Origin: Methylomonas sp. LL1
Lineage (GTDB): Bacteria > Pseudomonadota > Gammaproteobacteria > Methylococcales > Methylomonadaceae
Assembly: GCF_015711015.1 (NCBI RefSeq)
Contig: NZ_CP064653.1
Coordinates: forward strand, 2,790,001-2,854,000
Direction of reading: 5' to 3'
DNA length: 64,000 nt
Of the stretch, positions 45,823-56,096 are shown piece after piece. The notes under the pieces are model-generated. The model was given only the letters and a program-made list of their open reading frames with translations, was not told the DNA's origin and made no database searches. The position numbers and the translations under genes were made by a program. Numbering within the stretch: position 1 is the stretch's first letter; each line of letters opens with the position of its first letter.

Positions 45823-48599
45823 CTTGGCTGGAGCTTGATTGCGCCGAGCCCGATTGCCGGCTGGAAAACCGTTACCGCAAACTCAGCATCCTGATCGCGC
45901 TACCGATGTTCGTCTTGGTGGCGATACTGGCGGGAGTGGAATACTGGTTACTGCGCGCACACACCCTGCAAAGTCTGGCCGAAAAAAACGCTGCGGTAGC
46001 TCAGGAGCTGGAAACGCTGATCCGCCGTAGCGGCGATCATCTGCGCCGCATGCAAACGGCTTACACCGATAGTTCGCCGGCTGTTAACGGTGAACTGCAC
46101 CGTCATTTCGCCGCTTCCGGACCGGAAGGCCTTTACAGTCTGAACAGTCTGCCGCCGGCATTGCAAGACCAGACCGGCCAACTGCTCTGGCGCGGCGGGT
46201 CGGCGGATCAGGGCAAAATGATTTTGGCGGGTTTCGAGGCGTTTTCGCGGCTCTGCCGTTTTGATCATGCTACCGAACCGGGATTTTCGCATTCCTATTG
46301 GCTGGCGGCCAACGGCGATTTTTTTGGCGTTTATCCCTGGCAGCCCTCAAACGAGGCGCTAGCATGGTCCGGCTTCTCCATCAATAACCAAGGGTCTGCC
46401 GCATTGACAGGCGAACTGTTCCGCAAGGCATTGCCTGACCGTAATTTCAACGGTCAGAACTTCTGGCTATCGCCTCGCCCGTCCGGCGGCCCATCGGCGA
46501 CATTACTCCATGCCGCGCCGGTGCTGGCCAGCGCCAAATTGGCCGCCGTCGTCGCCGTGGATTGGCCGCTGACCGAAGTACAATCCGCCTTGAAGCGCTG
46601 GTCTTCACCGATCGGCCGGCTGCTGATTCTGGATGAAAACACCTATCTGTTGGCCGACAGCGCCGGCATGAAGGCCGGCAGCATCTTGCAGTTGCCTCAA
46701 CTCAAGCTGCCCGGACTCGACCGCAGCCAGATCGACGCAGGACTGGCGGCCGGAAAGCCCCTCGCCACTCGTGGCGGCGTGTTGATGGCGCGTGACGTAA
46801 GCGGCGCGCCGTGGCATTTGGTCACACTGGTGGACGAAGGCGAATTGGCCGGCTTGCTATGGCCGCAGCTGTTGCCCTATGCACTGATATTACTAGCCTT
46901 GGGCGCTACGTTATCACTGTCTTTATTTGCGTTGCGCCGCGAGTTTATTACCCCGGCTTTGTCGTTGGTGACCTATTTGCAACAACTGGCCCGCGACCCC
47001 AAATCTAGCGAGCCTTCGGTACCGAAATTGTGGCAACCCTGGGTGAAGGTAATCAGCCACACCTTCACCTCGCACCGCTCGGCCTTACAGCAATTGCGGG
47101 CCGGCGAGGCTTTCAAGTCGGCGATCGTCGAAAACTCGATGCTGGCGGTGATTTCGATGGATCAACAAGGCATGGTCATGGAATTCAACCGGGCAGCGGA
47201 ACAGGTTTTCGGCATCAGCGCCGAACAGGCACTGGGCGCCGATTTGGCCGACTTGATCATCCCCGAACGCTACCGGGCCGCGCACCGCGCCGGTTTGCAA
47301 CGGCATATCGAAACCGGGCGCTCCAAGGTCATCGGCGCGCATCTGGCCTTGAGCGCCCTGCATGCGGACGGTCACGAATTTCCGATCGAATTGACGATTT
47401 TCGTGACCCCGGTCGGCCAGCAAAGCTTTTTTACCGCCTTCGTCGCCGACCATACTCAGCGCAAGCAAGCGGAAGAAGAGGTCGCCCGCCAACGCGAAGC
47501 CTTGCGGCAAAGCGAAAAACTATCGGCGATGGGCGCACTACTGGCCGGCGTCGCGCATGAGTTGAACAATCCGCTAGCAATATTGATGGGTCGCGCTGCC
47601 TTGCTGGAGGATAAAACCCAAGACTCCGAATTGCAGAACGACGCCGCGCGCATCCGTGCCGCCGCCGACCGCTGCGGCCGCATCGTCAAAACCTTTTTGT
47701 CGATGGCTAGGCAAAAGCCGGCCGAACGCAAATGGACTCTGCTGAACGAGGTCGCCACCGGCGCAGTGGAATTGCTGGGCTACGGTCTACGTTCGGCGGG
47801 GATAGATCTGACGCTGGAACTGGACCCGGATTTAGCACCGGTAGAGATGGACTCCGACCAAATTGGCCAAGTACTGGTCAATCTGGTGGTCAATGCCCAG
47901 CAAGCCTTGTCTTCGGCCGTCCCTACCCCCCGCTTGCGATTGCAAACCGGCCAGGAAGCCGACGGCCAATTCCTGCGCGTGGCAGACAATGGACCGGGCG
48001 TGCCGCAGGAACTGTGCGAGCGGATTTTCGACCCGTTTTTCACCACCAAATCGGAGGGCACGGGCACCGGCATCGGCCTATCGGTGAGCCGGGCGATTTT
48101 GCGCGAACACGGCGGCGAATTGGTGTTGGAAAAAACCGGTTTAGGCGCCTCGTTCTTGCTAAGACTACCGATCAATGAGCGTCGTGCCAGGCCACGCGGC
48201 GCTAAATCGGCAAACGAACGGGAAGAGATCTGCCACGAAGGTATGGCACTGGTCGTCGATGACGAACCGGAAGTCGCCGCTGTGCTGGCCGATATTTTGC
48301 GCTCGGCGGGTTACGAAGTCCATGTCGCATCAAGCGGCAATCAGGCCATGCAATGGCTGGAACAAAACCGCTGTAACCTGCTGTTTTCCGATGTGCGCAT
48401 GCCGGACATGGACGGCATCACGCTGTGGCGAACTTTGCGCGACCGCCACCCGGAACTGGTCAAGCATATGGCCTTGGTCACCGGCGACACGTTGTCCGCC
48501 AACATTGCGCCGCTGATTGCCGAAACCGGACTACCGTGCCTGGAAAAGCCGTTCCTACCGGAGGAAATCTTGCAATTGGCCGCGCGGATCGAAGTTTGA
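45819..48599 (+). CDS. Hybrid sensor histidine kinase (PAS, HisKA, HATPase, REC)
   Basis: 926 residues; starts at GTG overlapping the regulator stop (GTGA). Membrane segments near 23-46 and 350-376 flank a periplasmic sensor domain of about 300 residues. Then a PAS domain (AIVENSMLAVISMDQQGMVM), HisKA with phospho-His in GVAHELNNPLAILMGR, HATPase motifs NLVVNAQQAL, DNGPGVP and GTGIGLS, and a C-terminal receiver (ALVVDDEPEVAAVLADIL, SDVRMPDMDG). Partner of the preceding response regulator, probably by phosphorelay or with the internal receiver tuning the kinase. Ligand unknown. Confidence 0.93.
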   Translation: MTWLELDCAEPDCRLENRYRKLSILIALPMFVLVAILAGVEYWLLRAHTLQSLAEKNAAVAQELETLIRRSGDHLRRMQTAYTDSSPAVNGELHRHFAASGPEGLYSLNSLPPALQDQTGQLLWRGGSADQGKMILAGFEAFSRLCRFDHATEPGFSHSYWLAANGDFFGVYPWQPSNEALAWSGFSINNQGSAALTGELFRKALPDRNFNGQNFWLSPRPSGGPSATLLHAAPVLASAKLAAVVAVDWPLTEVQSALKRWSSPIGRLLILDENTYLLADSAGMKAGSILQLPQLKLPGLDRSQIDAGLAAGKPLATRGGVLMARDVSGAPWHLVTLVDEGELAGLLWPQLLPYALILLALGATLSLSLFALRREFITPALSLVTYLQQLARDPKSSEPSVPKLWQPWVKVISHTFTSHRSALQQLRAGEAFKSAIVENSMLAVISMDQQGMVMEFNRAAEQVFGISAEQALGADLADLIIPERYRAAHRAGLQRHIETGRSKVIGAHLALSALHADGHEFPIELTIFVTPVGQQSFFTAFVADHTQRKQAEEEVARQREALRQSEKLSAMGALLAGVAHELNNPLAILMGRAALLEDKTQDSELQNDAARIRAAADRCGRIVKTFLSMARQKPAERKWTLLNEVATGAVELLGYGLRSAGIDLTLELDPDLAPVEMDSDQIGQVLVNLVVNAQQALSSAVPTPRLRLQTGQEADGQFLRVADNGPGVPQELCERIFDPFFTTKSEGTGTGIGLSVSRAILREHGGELVLEKTGLGASFLLRLPINERRARPRGAKSANEREEICHEGMALVVDDEPEVAAVLADILRSAGYEVHVASSGNQAMQWLEQNRCNLLFSDVRMPDMDGITLWRTLRDRHPELVKHMALVTGDTLSANIAPLIAETGLPCLEKPFLPEEILQLAARIEV

Positions 48600-48624
48600 C
48601 CGCTGTGAATTCAATCTAATCATT

Positions 48625-48800
48625 AAGCCTCCTTGGCATGATAAAAATGCCTATAAGACCTTTCTACGCCTTACGTCCGGTAAATGCCCGCGCTATTACT
48701 TATACTTCATCGACAAGGAAGCCGGCCCGTGTCCTTCCGTTTGCAGTTTTACTGCAATGAACAGTCGTGGCTTGAAACCGGAACCGACATGCTCAACTGA
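48625..48800 (+). pseudogene. Decayed fragment of a common WHDK...YFYFID protein family
   Basis: Frame 1 reads KPPWHDKNAYKTFLRLTSGK and PRYYLYFIDKEAG; the text then continues in another frame as FRLQFYCNEQSWLETGTDM to a TGA at 48798. The middle segment normally joining these (LCYVRVPTWCP type) is deleted. This family is widespread in bacteria, often near mobile elements, and of unknown function. The remainder of the 48600-49095 gap contains nothing I can support. Confidence 0.6.
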
Positions 48801-49095
48801 TTATTTTAGGATTGTTGGGGGCCGACTTACTGGAGAGTCGAAATGTTTGCATTGAAACACCGGCACATCTGACCCGGCGCCATAACCCGAATAAACCGTG
48901 CAAGGCAAACCGGCTACGCCATTTGCCGCCCCAAACACTGGACACGCTCTATCTGTATCGTTCAGGTTGATTTCAGGGGCAATTTTAGACATTTCCGTAG
49001 CAGAGACTAATAAGTTAATCTATTTCCGCAATTAAACACTAGGACAAGTTCAACTTTGAAACCCCTTAGCAATCATTAGCATGGAGTGAACTATC

Positions 49096-49728
49096 ATGAC
49101 CGAATGGCACCAAGGTGACGCAGAAATGGCCATCACCCTCACGCGCGAGCGATTAAATCGGGCAATGGATTACAAATCCAAATACGACGCCGATGAACAT
49201 AACCTGTGCCTGGCACTGATCCTGTTTAAGGATGGAAGTTCGGACGTACTAGCCGCCTATTCCAATGATAGCGCCATTCCCGAATCCATCCGGCTTGGAT
49301 TAAATTTGATACCTAATTTGTATGCAGCCCTACCCAAAAATGAACGTTTCGGCTGCGACGGTATGGCGCAGTACCACACCGAACCGAAACTACTAAACTA
49401 CCTTTGCGCCAACCCAAGCCTGCATCAAAACACCTTCCCCTCTCCCGCACCTAAGAGTTTTTATAGATCCATACTGGCCGGGCAGCGTGAGCAGGCTTCC
49501 AGACAGGCGCGGATGATGAAGCGAACCGAGGATATTGCCTCTCTCACCTTAGTCACCGAAATCGATTGCTGTCCGACTTGCACGGCACACTCAATTAACC
49601 GCTTTCGAGCACTGTTTCCCAACACGCCGCTTCATACGATAGAGCTTGGCAAGAAGGTAGCCGAAAAGAGCCCACCTCAACTCAAAGAGGTAAAGATCAC
49701 AAAGATGAAAACCAATCTGAAAAAATAG
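49096..49728 (+). CDS. Deaminase-fold protein, possible toxin domain
   Basis: 210 residues, GGAG upstream of the ATG. Zinc-site motifs of the cytidine-deaminase fold are present in order: H94-T-E96 in MAQYHTEPKLLNYL and C159-P-T-C162 in EIDCCPTCTAHSINRF. The rest does not match housekeeping cytidine or adenosine deaminases and is closest in style to stand-alone toxin-type deaminases (YwqJ/BURPS668 groups). No signal peptide or secretion domain. A 141-base copy of its 3' end lies at 56097-56236. Deaminase activity and toxin role are inference; it could act on nucleotides or nucleic acid. Confidence 0.6.
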   Translation: MTEWHQGDAEMAITLTRERLNRAMDYKSKYDADEHNLCLALILFKDGSSDVLAAYSNDSAIPESIRLGLNLIPNLYAALPKNERFGCDGMAQYHTEPKLLNYLCANPSLHQNTFPSPAPKSFYRSILAGQREQASRQARMMKRTEDIASLTLVTEIDCCPTCTAHSINRFRALFPNTPLHTIELGKKVAEKSPPQLKEVKITKMKTNLKK

Positions 49729-49898
49729 GGGACGAAAATGTGGCTTAACTACTCGCTTCGCTGGGCGGGTTATTCAATCCGCACAAATCTCTTTATCGCT
49801 TTCGAGACCGTTAAAACGTTCAGGCCGGTTGTAAACCCCGGCCTGCTCAATCGTATCTCATCACGCACCTTATCGCATTAGCTTGGCTTATAGCCATC

Positions 49899-50141
49899 TT
49901 ACCCGACGATTAGCAAGGCAATATAAGGTACGAGGTTGAATAGAAAAATTCCGATTTTGTAAATTGCCATTCCGGAATAATGGATGGCGTCGAATTTCTC
50001 AATTGACAAATGAAACCAGCGTCCGTGCAACCGAAGTAGCCAATCGTGAGCGGTTATAAATAATAAAGCCCAAAAAAGCAGCAGACCGTAGTTTATGACG
50101 GTACACCACAAAAGGGCATCATGCACTAATTCAATGTTCAT
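49899..50141 (-). CDS. Small conserved membrane protein (DUF6868-like)
   Basis: 80 residues from the ATG at 50141 (GGAG 8-9 bases upstream); a GTG at 50150 is the alternative. Text such as ALLWCTVINYGLLLFWALLF, HDWLLRLHGRWFHLS and FDAIHYSGMAIYKIGIFLFN is a conserved small inner-membrane family seen in many gammaproteobacteria. Two or three membrane segments. Function unknown. It is on the strand opposite the deaminase-like gene, so it is not an obvious immunity partner. Confidence 0.8.
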   Translation of the reverse strand: MNIELVHDALLWCTVINYGLLLFWALLFITAHDWLLRLHGRWFHLSIEKFDAIHYSGMAIYKIGIFLFNLVPYIALLIVG

Positions 50142-50259
50142 GCGCGGCACTCCAGGGTTGCCTCAAAAAGCAACTGGATGCTATCGATAACGAGCAAAAA
50201 CAGCAAATCGAATCCTAGTGCGGATAAAAAAGTCTATATACCAATAGCGCGTTCGCCAC

Positions 50260-53200
50260 TCATTCACCGCTACGGCCGGACCAGCGGGACAGCAGTTCCG
50301 GGTAGGCGCGCAAGGATTGTTTGATTGCCACGATGTCGAAGCAATCGACTTCCGCCTGCAATTGAGCGGCAAAATCCACCACAACCGTCAGCGCATATTG
50401 CCGGCCGATTGCCGACAGATTGGCGGCGAACGCTTGGATTTCGGTCATGTCATTGTTGCCGGCAATCTGTTTACATTGATCGGCCAGCTTTTCCAGCGAC
50501 CCCATGGCCAGCGGCAAGGCTTGCAACTCTGCCGGCGACAGTTGCGGCGAATCGTCAACGGCCGCTGCTTCCTCAATAATTTCATACGGCAGGAAGCGTT
50601 TCAATTCGGCGATTAAATCGGCTTTTAATACCGGCTTCCTTAAATAGCCGTCGAAATGCACGCTTTTGGCGCGCTCGTATTCGTCTTGCATCACAGAGGC
50701 GGTCAAGGCGATGATGGGGGTCCCGGAAAAGGTCTTGATGCGTTCCGCCGCCTGATAGCCATCCAGCACCGGCATGCGGATATCCATCAGCACTAAGTCG
50801 ATGCCGCCTTGCGTGACCTTGTCTATGGCTTGCTGGCCGTTTTCCGCCTCCGACACCGATAACGGGCTGCCGACAAAGCATTCCCGCAGCAAGCCGCGGT
50901 TGTCCTCAATGTCGTCGACCACCAAGACACTGGCCGGGTAAAACTGGATGTGTTCGTCAGGCTGTTCGGTTTCAGGCTCGCGTGCCAGGCTGGAGACATC
51001 CACATCTTTTAGATGCAGGGTAAAGGTCGAGCCCCTGCCCTGCTCGCTGACCAGGGAGATTTCGCCACCCATCATCTCGGTCAAACGCTTACTGATGGCC
51101 AAGCCCAAACCGGTACCACCATACTTACGAACGTCTTGGCCTTCCAACTGCTCGAATTCCTGGAAAATTTGTTGCTGTTGATCAGGAGAAATGCCGATAC
51201 CGCTATCCTCGACATCGATATACAAGTCCAGCTTGCTGCGAATGACGTCTTCATTGCCGACTCTGGCCCGCAAACAAATATGGCCGCGCTCGGTAAATTT
51301 GACGGCATTGCCGATCAGATTCAGCAGGATTTGCCGCAGCCGGGTGGCGTCCAGCAACAGATTTTCCGGGATGCGCGGATCGATATCCAGCATAAAATCC
51401 AGATTTCGCTCCCGCATTTTCATCATGAAAATTTGCCCCAGTTCGTTGAACAGGCCATGCGGATTACAGATGCTTTTATCGATACGCAACTTGCCGGCCT
51501 CAATCTTCGACAAATCCAGAATGTCGTTAATCAGCGCCAATAAATTGTGTCCGGCGCTTTGTATGGTTTTGACGAAAGATTTCAGCCGGTCTTCCTTGAC
51601 CTGCTCGTTCAGCAACTCGGTAAAACCGATAATAGCGTTCAAGGGGGTACGGATTTCGTGGCTCATATTGGCCAGAAACTGCGACTTGGCCCGGTTGGCG
51701 TTTTCCGCCTGCAGCTTGGCTTTTTGCAAGGCGGCTTCGGTGTGTTTGCGCTGGGTAATATCCCAGTTGACCCCGGTGATTTTCAGCAAATGCGTATCGG
51801 TTTCGACACTGCAGGCGCCACTGTAGATGCTACGGATTTCGCCATCGGGGCGGACGGCGCGAAATTCGATGTGATCCTCGCAACGCTCGGCTTGCAGTTT
51901 TTCCATCGAATCGAGCAGCAAGACCCTGTCGTCCGCATGCACGTAGTCCAGCCAGGTATCAAAATCCAGTGGCTGGTTTGTGGGTATGCCGTACAGTTCG
52001 AACATTTTGGCATCGAAAATCAGCCGTTGCGGTTCGGTGATATCCAGTTCCCAGACCCCTAGCGACGCCACACCGGCCGCCAAGGCAAAACGTTGGTTCA
52101 ACAAGCGCACCTGCTGCTCGCTTTGCTTGCGGCGGGCGATTTCCTTGCTGAGCTTGCGGTTCCAGGCAAAAATCAGCAGCAAGGCCAGCAGAAACGCGCC
52201 GACGACCTTCACCAATAACACGTAATCGGTCCTGGCGGCAAAACGTTCCTTCCCCCAATGATCGCTGATGGTTTGCCGTTCGTTTTGGTTAATCGAGTCC
52301 AGGGCCCGGTTGAACAGGTCGACCAGCAGCGGGTAATCCTTGCGGATGCCGAAACCCAGTTGGGTCATAAATTCGGTTTTGCCGACGATGCGCACGTTAT
52401 TGATGCCCTGCTCGCCGATATGGTAGCTAGCCTGCGCCAAGGTACACAGCAAGGCGTCGACCTGGCCGGTCGACACCGCCGTCAAACCGGCTTGCACTGT
52501 ATCGACATTTTGAAACCGGATGTCCGGATAGGCCTGAAAGATGGCCGGGTTATAACCATAATCCTTGATCACCGCCAAACGGCGCTGTTTGATTTGGCCG
52601 ATACTGTCGACATAGTCCTCGTTGTCGCGCATCACGATAACCACCGGGCTGCTCAAGTAGGCCTGGGTAAACGCCAGCCGCGCGGTCAATTCGGAATCCA
52701 CCGTCTCCGATAACACATCAATCTCGCCGTTTTTGGCTTTATCGACGGCTTCCCGCCAGGTGCGAACCGGGACGATATCGAAGCGAATACCAAGTTTTTG
52801 CGCGATCAGCTGTAAATATTCGTCAACGATACCGATGTAGCGGCCATTATTATCGAAGGCTTCATAAGGCAACCAGTTCGGGTCGCCGCTGAAACGAATC
52901 AGCGGATGTTCCGCCAGCCACTGCCGCTCGGCGGGGTTGAGTTCTAAAACCTCATTAGGGCGTTCGGTATAGCCCAGCCAGCGGTCGTTCAGGTTTTGCA
53001 GTTCCTTGGGCGGAATTGCCAACAGGGCTTTTTGCACAACGGACAGCAGCAGCGGTTTGTCGCTCGCGACCGCCATCTGCAACTTGCGTATCTCGCCGGA
53101 TGGCAGCGGTTTGAAGGGGTGGATGGAACTGATGCTATTTTGTTTCAACAAATAATTCATCACCGGATAGGTCTCGAGCAACACATCGGCCTTGCGCTCG

Positions 53201-54690
53201 AGCACCGCCTGAATCGCCGCCATTAAATGTTCGGTTTCCAGAATTTTCAGCGTCGGAAAGTGTTGTTTGACCTCATCGATTTGGGCAAAACCCTTGGGAA
53301 TGGCGATGGTTTTGCCGCTCAAATCCGCCAGATTCCGAGCCTTTACGGATTCGTGAATAAAAAAATACGCCAGGATTTGTTGATACGGTTCGGTAAAGTC
53401 GAGATAGGCGTCGCGTTCGGCGGAATAAAAAAGCGCCGGCAACAAATCGATCTCGCCGACCTTGGTTTGGGCCAGCAATGTGTCCCAATTGTCGATTCTG
53501 GCCTGAAATACCAGGCCACTTTGCTGGCTGATCAGTTGCAATAGATCCGCGCTGAATCCGCTATGCTTGCCCTGTTCATCGACAAAATCGTAGGGCGGCC
53601 AGTCTTTCTCCGCGCCGTATACCACCACGGGATGCTCGCGCAGCCAGGCTTTTTCCTCGTCACTCAACTGCAGCGACATGGCGGCGTCCCGCACGCTGGG
53701 CTGATAAAAAAAACCGTTGTCGACGTTATTGGTTTCGCTAAATCCCAGCCTGCGGTAATACTCCGCCGCCAACCGATAGCGATCCGGCTCGATAGCGCCG
53801 AGCGGCACCCATTCCGGAATCATCATCTGACGGGTGGCGCTGGCTTCGTAACGCAAATGCGCTTCCGACAGGCTGTTGGTGTAGCGTTTTCCGATCAATT
53901 CGATCATGCGTTCCGGATGCGCCAGCGCATATTGCCAGCCCTTGATGGTGGCACGGTGCAGTGCGGCAACCCGCTTCGGATGTTCGGCCAATTCTTTTTC
54001 GGTGGTGAAAAGATTGTCGCCGTAAAAATCGATGCCGTAGTTTTGCGGCTCGATGATGTTGATCTCTATGCCTTGCTCCCGCATCAGAAAAGGTTGCGAG
54101 GTCGAATAGGCGGACACCACGTCGACATCGCCAGCGATAAACGCCTGATACACGTTGTTGCCGAATTCAACTCGCTCGAATTTGTCCAAGGCACCCAGCG
54201 TTTTCAGCAGCAGAGCGTTTAACGAGGCATCGCCTTGATTGGTGGTGTTGAAAGCCAGTTTTTTGCCCGCCATTTCGTAAGGGCTGACGATGCCGGATTC
54301 GCGGCGGGCAATGAAAACCAGTGGTGAATGCTGAAAAAATTGATTGACCAGCACCACCGGCTCGCCCTTCAAGCGGTAAATCAGCAGGCTACTATCGGAA
54401 ACCCCGTATTCGGATTCGCCGCGTAACACCTGCTCCACAAAATCCCGCTTAAAATCGATTTCCTTTAGCGTGACATCCAGGCCTTCGTCGCGAAAATAGC
54501 CTTGCTCGATGGCGGCATAATAGCCGGCGAATTGAAAACTGTGTTGCCATTTGAGCTGAATGCTGATTTTGTCGAGTTCGGCGGCGGCTGGCCAGGCGGG
54601 AAGCAACAGCCAGGCTAGTATCAGCAATCGAAATAACAGCGGGCAATTGGCGGTAGCGGTTTTTATAGCATTTAACCGGATATACAACAC
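50260..54690 (-). CDS. Hybrid histidine kinase with three periplasmic solute-binding domains
   Basis: 1476 residues. A signal/anchor segment is followed by an NMT1/THI5-like binding domain (KISIQLKWQHSFQFAGYYAA, about 40-340), two SBP_bac_3 domains (VVVYGAEKDWPPYDFVDEQG from about 352; LIRFSGDPNWLPYEAFDNNG from about 597), a membrane helix near 830-850, PAS, HisKA (MSHEIRTPLNAIIGF), HATPase (ILLNLIGNAVKF, GTGLGLAIS), and a receiver (VLVVDDIEDNRGLL, LMDIRMPVLDG). The last 120 residues are helical and Hpt-like in place but without a clear phospho-His. Senses small periplasmic ligands, perhaps amine or amino-acid like. The HD-GYP regulator precedes it in the same transcript direction, 18 bases upstream. 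Confidence 0.93.
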   Translation of the reverse strand: MLYIRLNAIKTATANCPLLFRLLILAWLLLPAWPAAAELDKISIQLKWQHSFQFAGYYAAIEQGYFRDEGLDVTLKEIDFKRDFVEQVLRGESEYGVSDSSLLIYRLKGEPVVLVNQFFQHSPLVFIARRESGIVSPYEMAGKKLAFNTTNQGDASLNALLLKTLGALDKFERVEFGNNVYQAFIAGDVDVVSAYSTSQPFLMREQGIEINIIEPQNYGIDFYGDNLFTTEKELAEHPKRVAALHRATIKGWQYALAHPERMIELIGKRYTNSLSEAHLRYEASATRQMMIPEWVPLGAIEPDRYRLAAEYYRRLGFSETNNVDNGFFYQPSVRDAAMSLQLSDEEKAWLREHPVVVYGAEKDWPPYDFVDEQGKHSGFSADLLQLISQQSGLVFQARIDNWDTLLAQTKVGEIDLLPALFYSAERDAYLDFTEPYQQILAYFFIHESVKARNLADLSGKTIAIPKGFAQIDEVKQHFPTLKILETEHLMAAIQAVLERKADVLLETYPVMNYLLKQNSISSIHPFKPLPSGEIRKLQMAVASDKPLLLSVVQKALLAIPPKELQNLNDRWLGYTERPNEVLELNPAERQWLAEHPLIRFSGDPNWLPYEAFDNNGRYIGIVDEYLQLIAQKLGIRFDIVPVRTWREAVDKAKNGEIDVLSETVDSELTARLAFTQAYLSSPVVIVMRDNEDYVDSIGQIKQRRLAVIKDYGYNPAIFQAYPDIRFQNVDTVQAGLTAVSTGQVDALLCTLAQASYHIGEQGINNVRIVGKTEFMTQLGFGIRKDYPLLVDLFNRALDSINQNERQTISDHWGKERFAARTDYVLLVKVVGAFLLALLLIFAWNRKLSKEIARRKQSEQQVRLLNQRFALAAGVASLGVWELDITEPQRLIFDAKMFELYGIPTNQPLDFDTWLDYVHADDRVLLLDSMEKLQAERCEDHIEFRAVRPDGEIRSIYSGACSVETDTHLLKITGVNWDITQRKHTEAALQKAKLQAENANRAKSQFLANMSHEIRTPLNAIIGFTELLNEQVKEDRLKSFVKTIQSAGHNLLALINDILDLSKIEAGKLRIDKSICNPHGLFNELGQIFMMKMRERNLDFMLDIDPRIPENLLLDATRLRQILLNLIGNAVKFTERGHICLRARVGNEDVIRSKLDLYIDVEDSGIGISPDQQQQIFQEFEQLEGQDVRKYGGTGLGLAISKRLTEMMGGEISLVSEQGRGSTFTLHLKDVDVSSLAREPETEQPDEHIQFYPASVLVVDDIEDNRGLLRECFVGSPLSVSEAENGQQAIDKVTQGGIDLVLMDIRMPVLDGYQAAERIKTFSGTPIIALTASVMQDEYERAKSVHFDGYLRKPVLKADLIAELKRFLPYEIIEEAAAVDDSPQLSPAELQALPLAMGSLEKLADQCKQIAGNNDMTEIQAFAANLSAIGRQYALTVVVDFAAQLQAEVDCFDIVAIKQSLRAYPELLSRWSGRSGE

Positions 54691-54708
54691 GGACTCCCGT
54701 CGCCGGGC

Positions 54709-55764
54709 TCATTTGGATTGGGTTATGGCAATGAATTCGTCCAAATGGGCTTGAAAAATATCCACCAATTCCGGGTCGAACTGGGTTTCGCGGTGTTCGA
54801 TGATGTAGTTGACCGCAGTGTCGATATCCCAGGCCTCCTTGTAGTGGCGCTTATGGGTCAGAGCATCGAACACATCGGCCAAGGCCACGATGCGACCGTA
54901 AATATGAATCTCCGGCCCTTTTAAACCGCGGGGATAGCCTTTGCCGTTCCATTTTTCGTGATGTTCGTGGGCAATAATGGCGGCGGCCTTGATTAATTTG
55001 CGGTTGGAATGGGAGAGTAATTGGTAGGCGTTGGAGGTGTGATGCTTCATCATCACAAACTCCTCCTCGGTATAGCGTCCAGCCTTGTGCAAAATTTCCA
55101 GTGGAATGGTCATTTTGCCGATGTCGTGCATCGGCGAGGCGTGGTAGAGAATCTCCATGTCTTCTTCATTCAAACAGGGATGGTATTTTGCCAGCAAGGC
55201 CGAATTTTCCGCCACTCGCTTGATGTGCTTGCCGGTCTCGTCCGAGGTGGATTCCATCAATTCGGCCAGGATGAAAATCATCTCCTTCTGGCTGTCTTCC
55301 AGTTCCGACAGCAGGCGAACCTTTTCGAAATTGGCCTTGGCGGATAGGTCCAGATTGTGTTTTAACAGCAACTGCTTGGCATGATACAGCTCCAGATGTG
55401 TTTTAACTCTGACCAGTAGTTCGTTGGCATGAAACGGTTTGGTGATGTAGTCGACGCCGCCCAGGTCGAAGCCCTTGGTCACCGAATCCACGTCGACCTT
55501 GGCGGTTAAAAAAATCACCGGAATTTCCCGGATGGCGGGGTTGGCTTTCAGTTGCTGGCACACCTCGTAACCATTGAGGTTGGGCATCATGATGTCCAGC
55601 AGTATCAGATCGAAACTCTGAGGCTCCTGCTCAATCAAGCGCAGCGCTTCAGCGCCGGTGCTTGCAAAGGAAAATTGGTAATTTCCCTCCTTGAGGATGT
55701 TCATCGCCACCCGTATGTTATCGACAACGTCATCGACAATTAGAATGCGGCTGTTTCTTAACAT
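54709..55764 (-). CDS. Response regulator with HD-GYP c-di-GMP phosphodiesterase domain
   Basis: 351 residues from the ATG at 55764 (MLRNSRILIVDDVVDNIRVA). Receiver with phospho-Asp in LILLDIMMPNLNG and Lys in TKPFHANEL; then an HD-GYP domain with HDIGK, HHTSNAYQLL, HHEKWNGKGYPRGL and ALADVFDALT. HD-GYP domains hydrolyse c-di-GMP. It begins the unit with the triple-sensor kinase, whose own product probably phosphorylates it. This gives a route from periplasmic ligand to c-di-GMP level. Confidence 0.94.
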   Translation of the reverse strand: MLRNSRILIVDDVVDNIRVAMNILKEGNYQFSFASTGAEALRLIEQEPQSFDLILLDIMMPNLNGYEVCQQLKANPAIREIPVIFLTAKVDVDSVTKGFDLGGVDYITKPFHANELLVRVKTHLELYHAKQLLLKHNLDLSAKANFEKVRLLSELEDSQKEMIFILAELMESTSDETGKHIKRVAENSALLAKYHPCLNEEDMEILYHASPMHDIGKMTIPLEILHKAGRYTEEEFVMMKHHTSNAYQLLSHSNRKLIKAAAIIAHEHHEKWNGKGYPRGLKGPEIHIYGRIVALADVFDALTHKRHYKEAWDIDTAVNYIIEHRETQFDPELVDIFQAHLDEFIAITQSK

Positions 55765-56096
55765 AATGGTAATTCCCTGGTTTAGCGAAGCCCTTGACGG
55801 AGGCGCGGCGGCAGTGCCGCCCGATACCTCGCGCACGTTAATACGGCAGCAAGCCGGAAACATTAACGAAACCAAAAGTGACGGCAAATTTTAGTTTCCG
55901 AAGTTTAGGCGATAAAGGCAGATAATTCTAGCTTGGCCGAATGGATACGGCGACACTCGCGCAAATACTTCCGCAGCGCAGGCATAACCGGTTGGCGAAG
56001 GCAAGGCCGTAAGGTGTAGGGCGTTTTCGCGATAGCAAAATGCCGTGTGGTTTGAAGTCTTGGCGGATTGCCTAACGGCGAATCCGCTTTACGGCC

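Noticed and set aside
48801-48992. 63-codon minus-strand frame with three Cys
   Set aside because: No family, weak start, and it overlaps the tail of a decayed fragment.
49096-50141. Deaminase-like gene and the small membrane protein as a toxin-immunity pair
   Set aside because: They are convergent, not cotranscribed, and the membrane protein belongs to a family found widely without such a neighbour.
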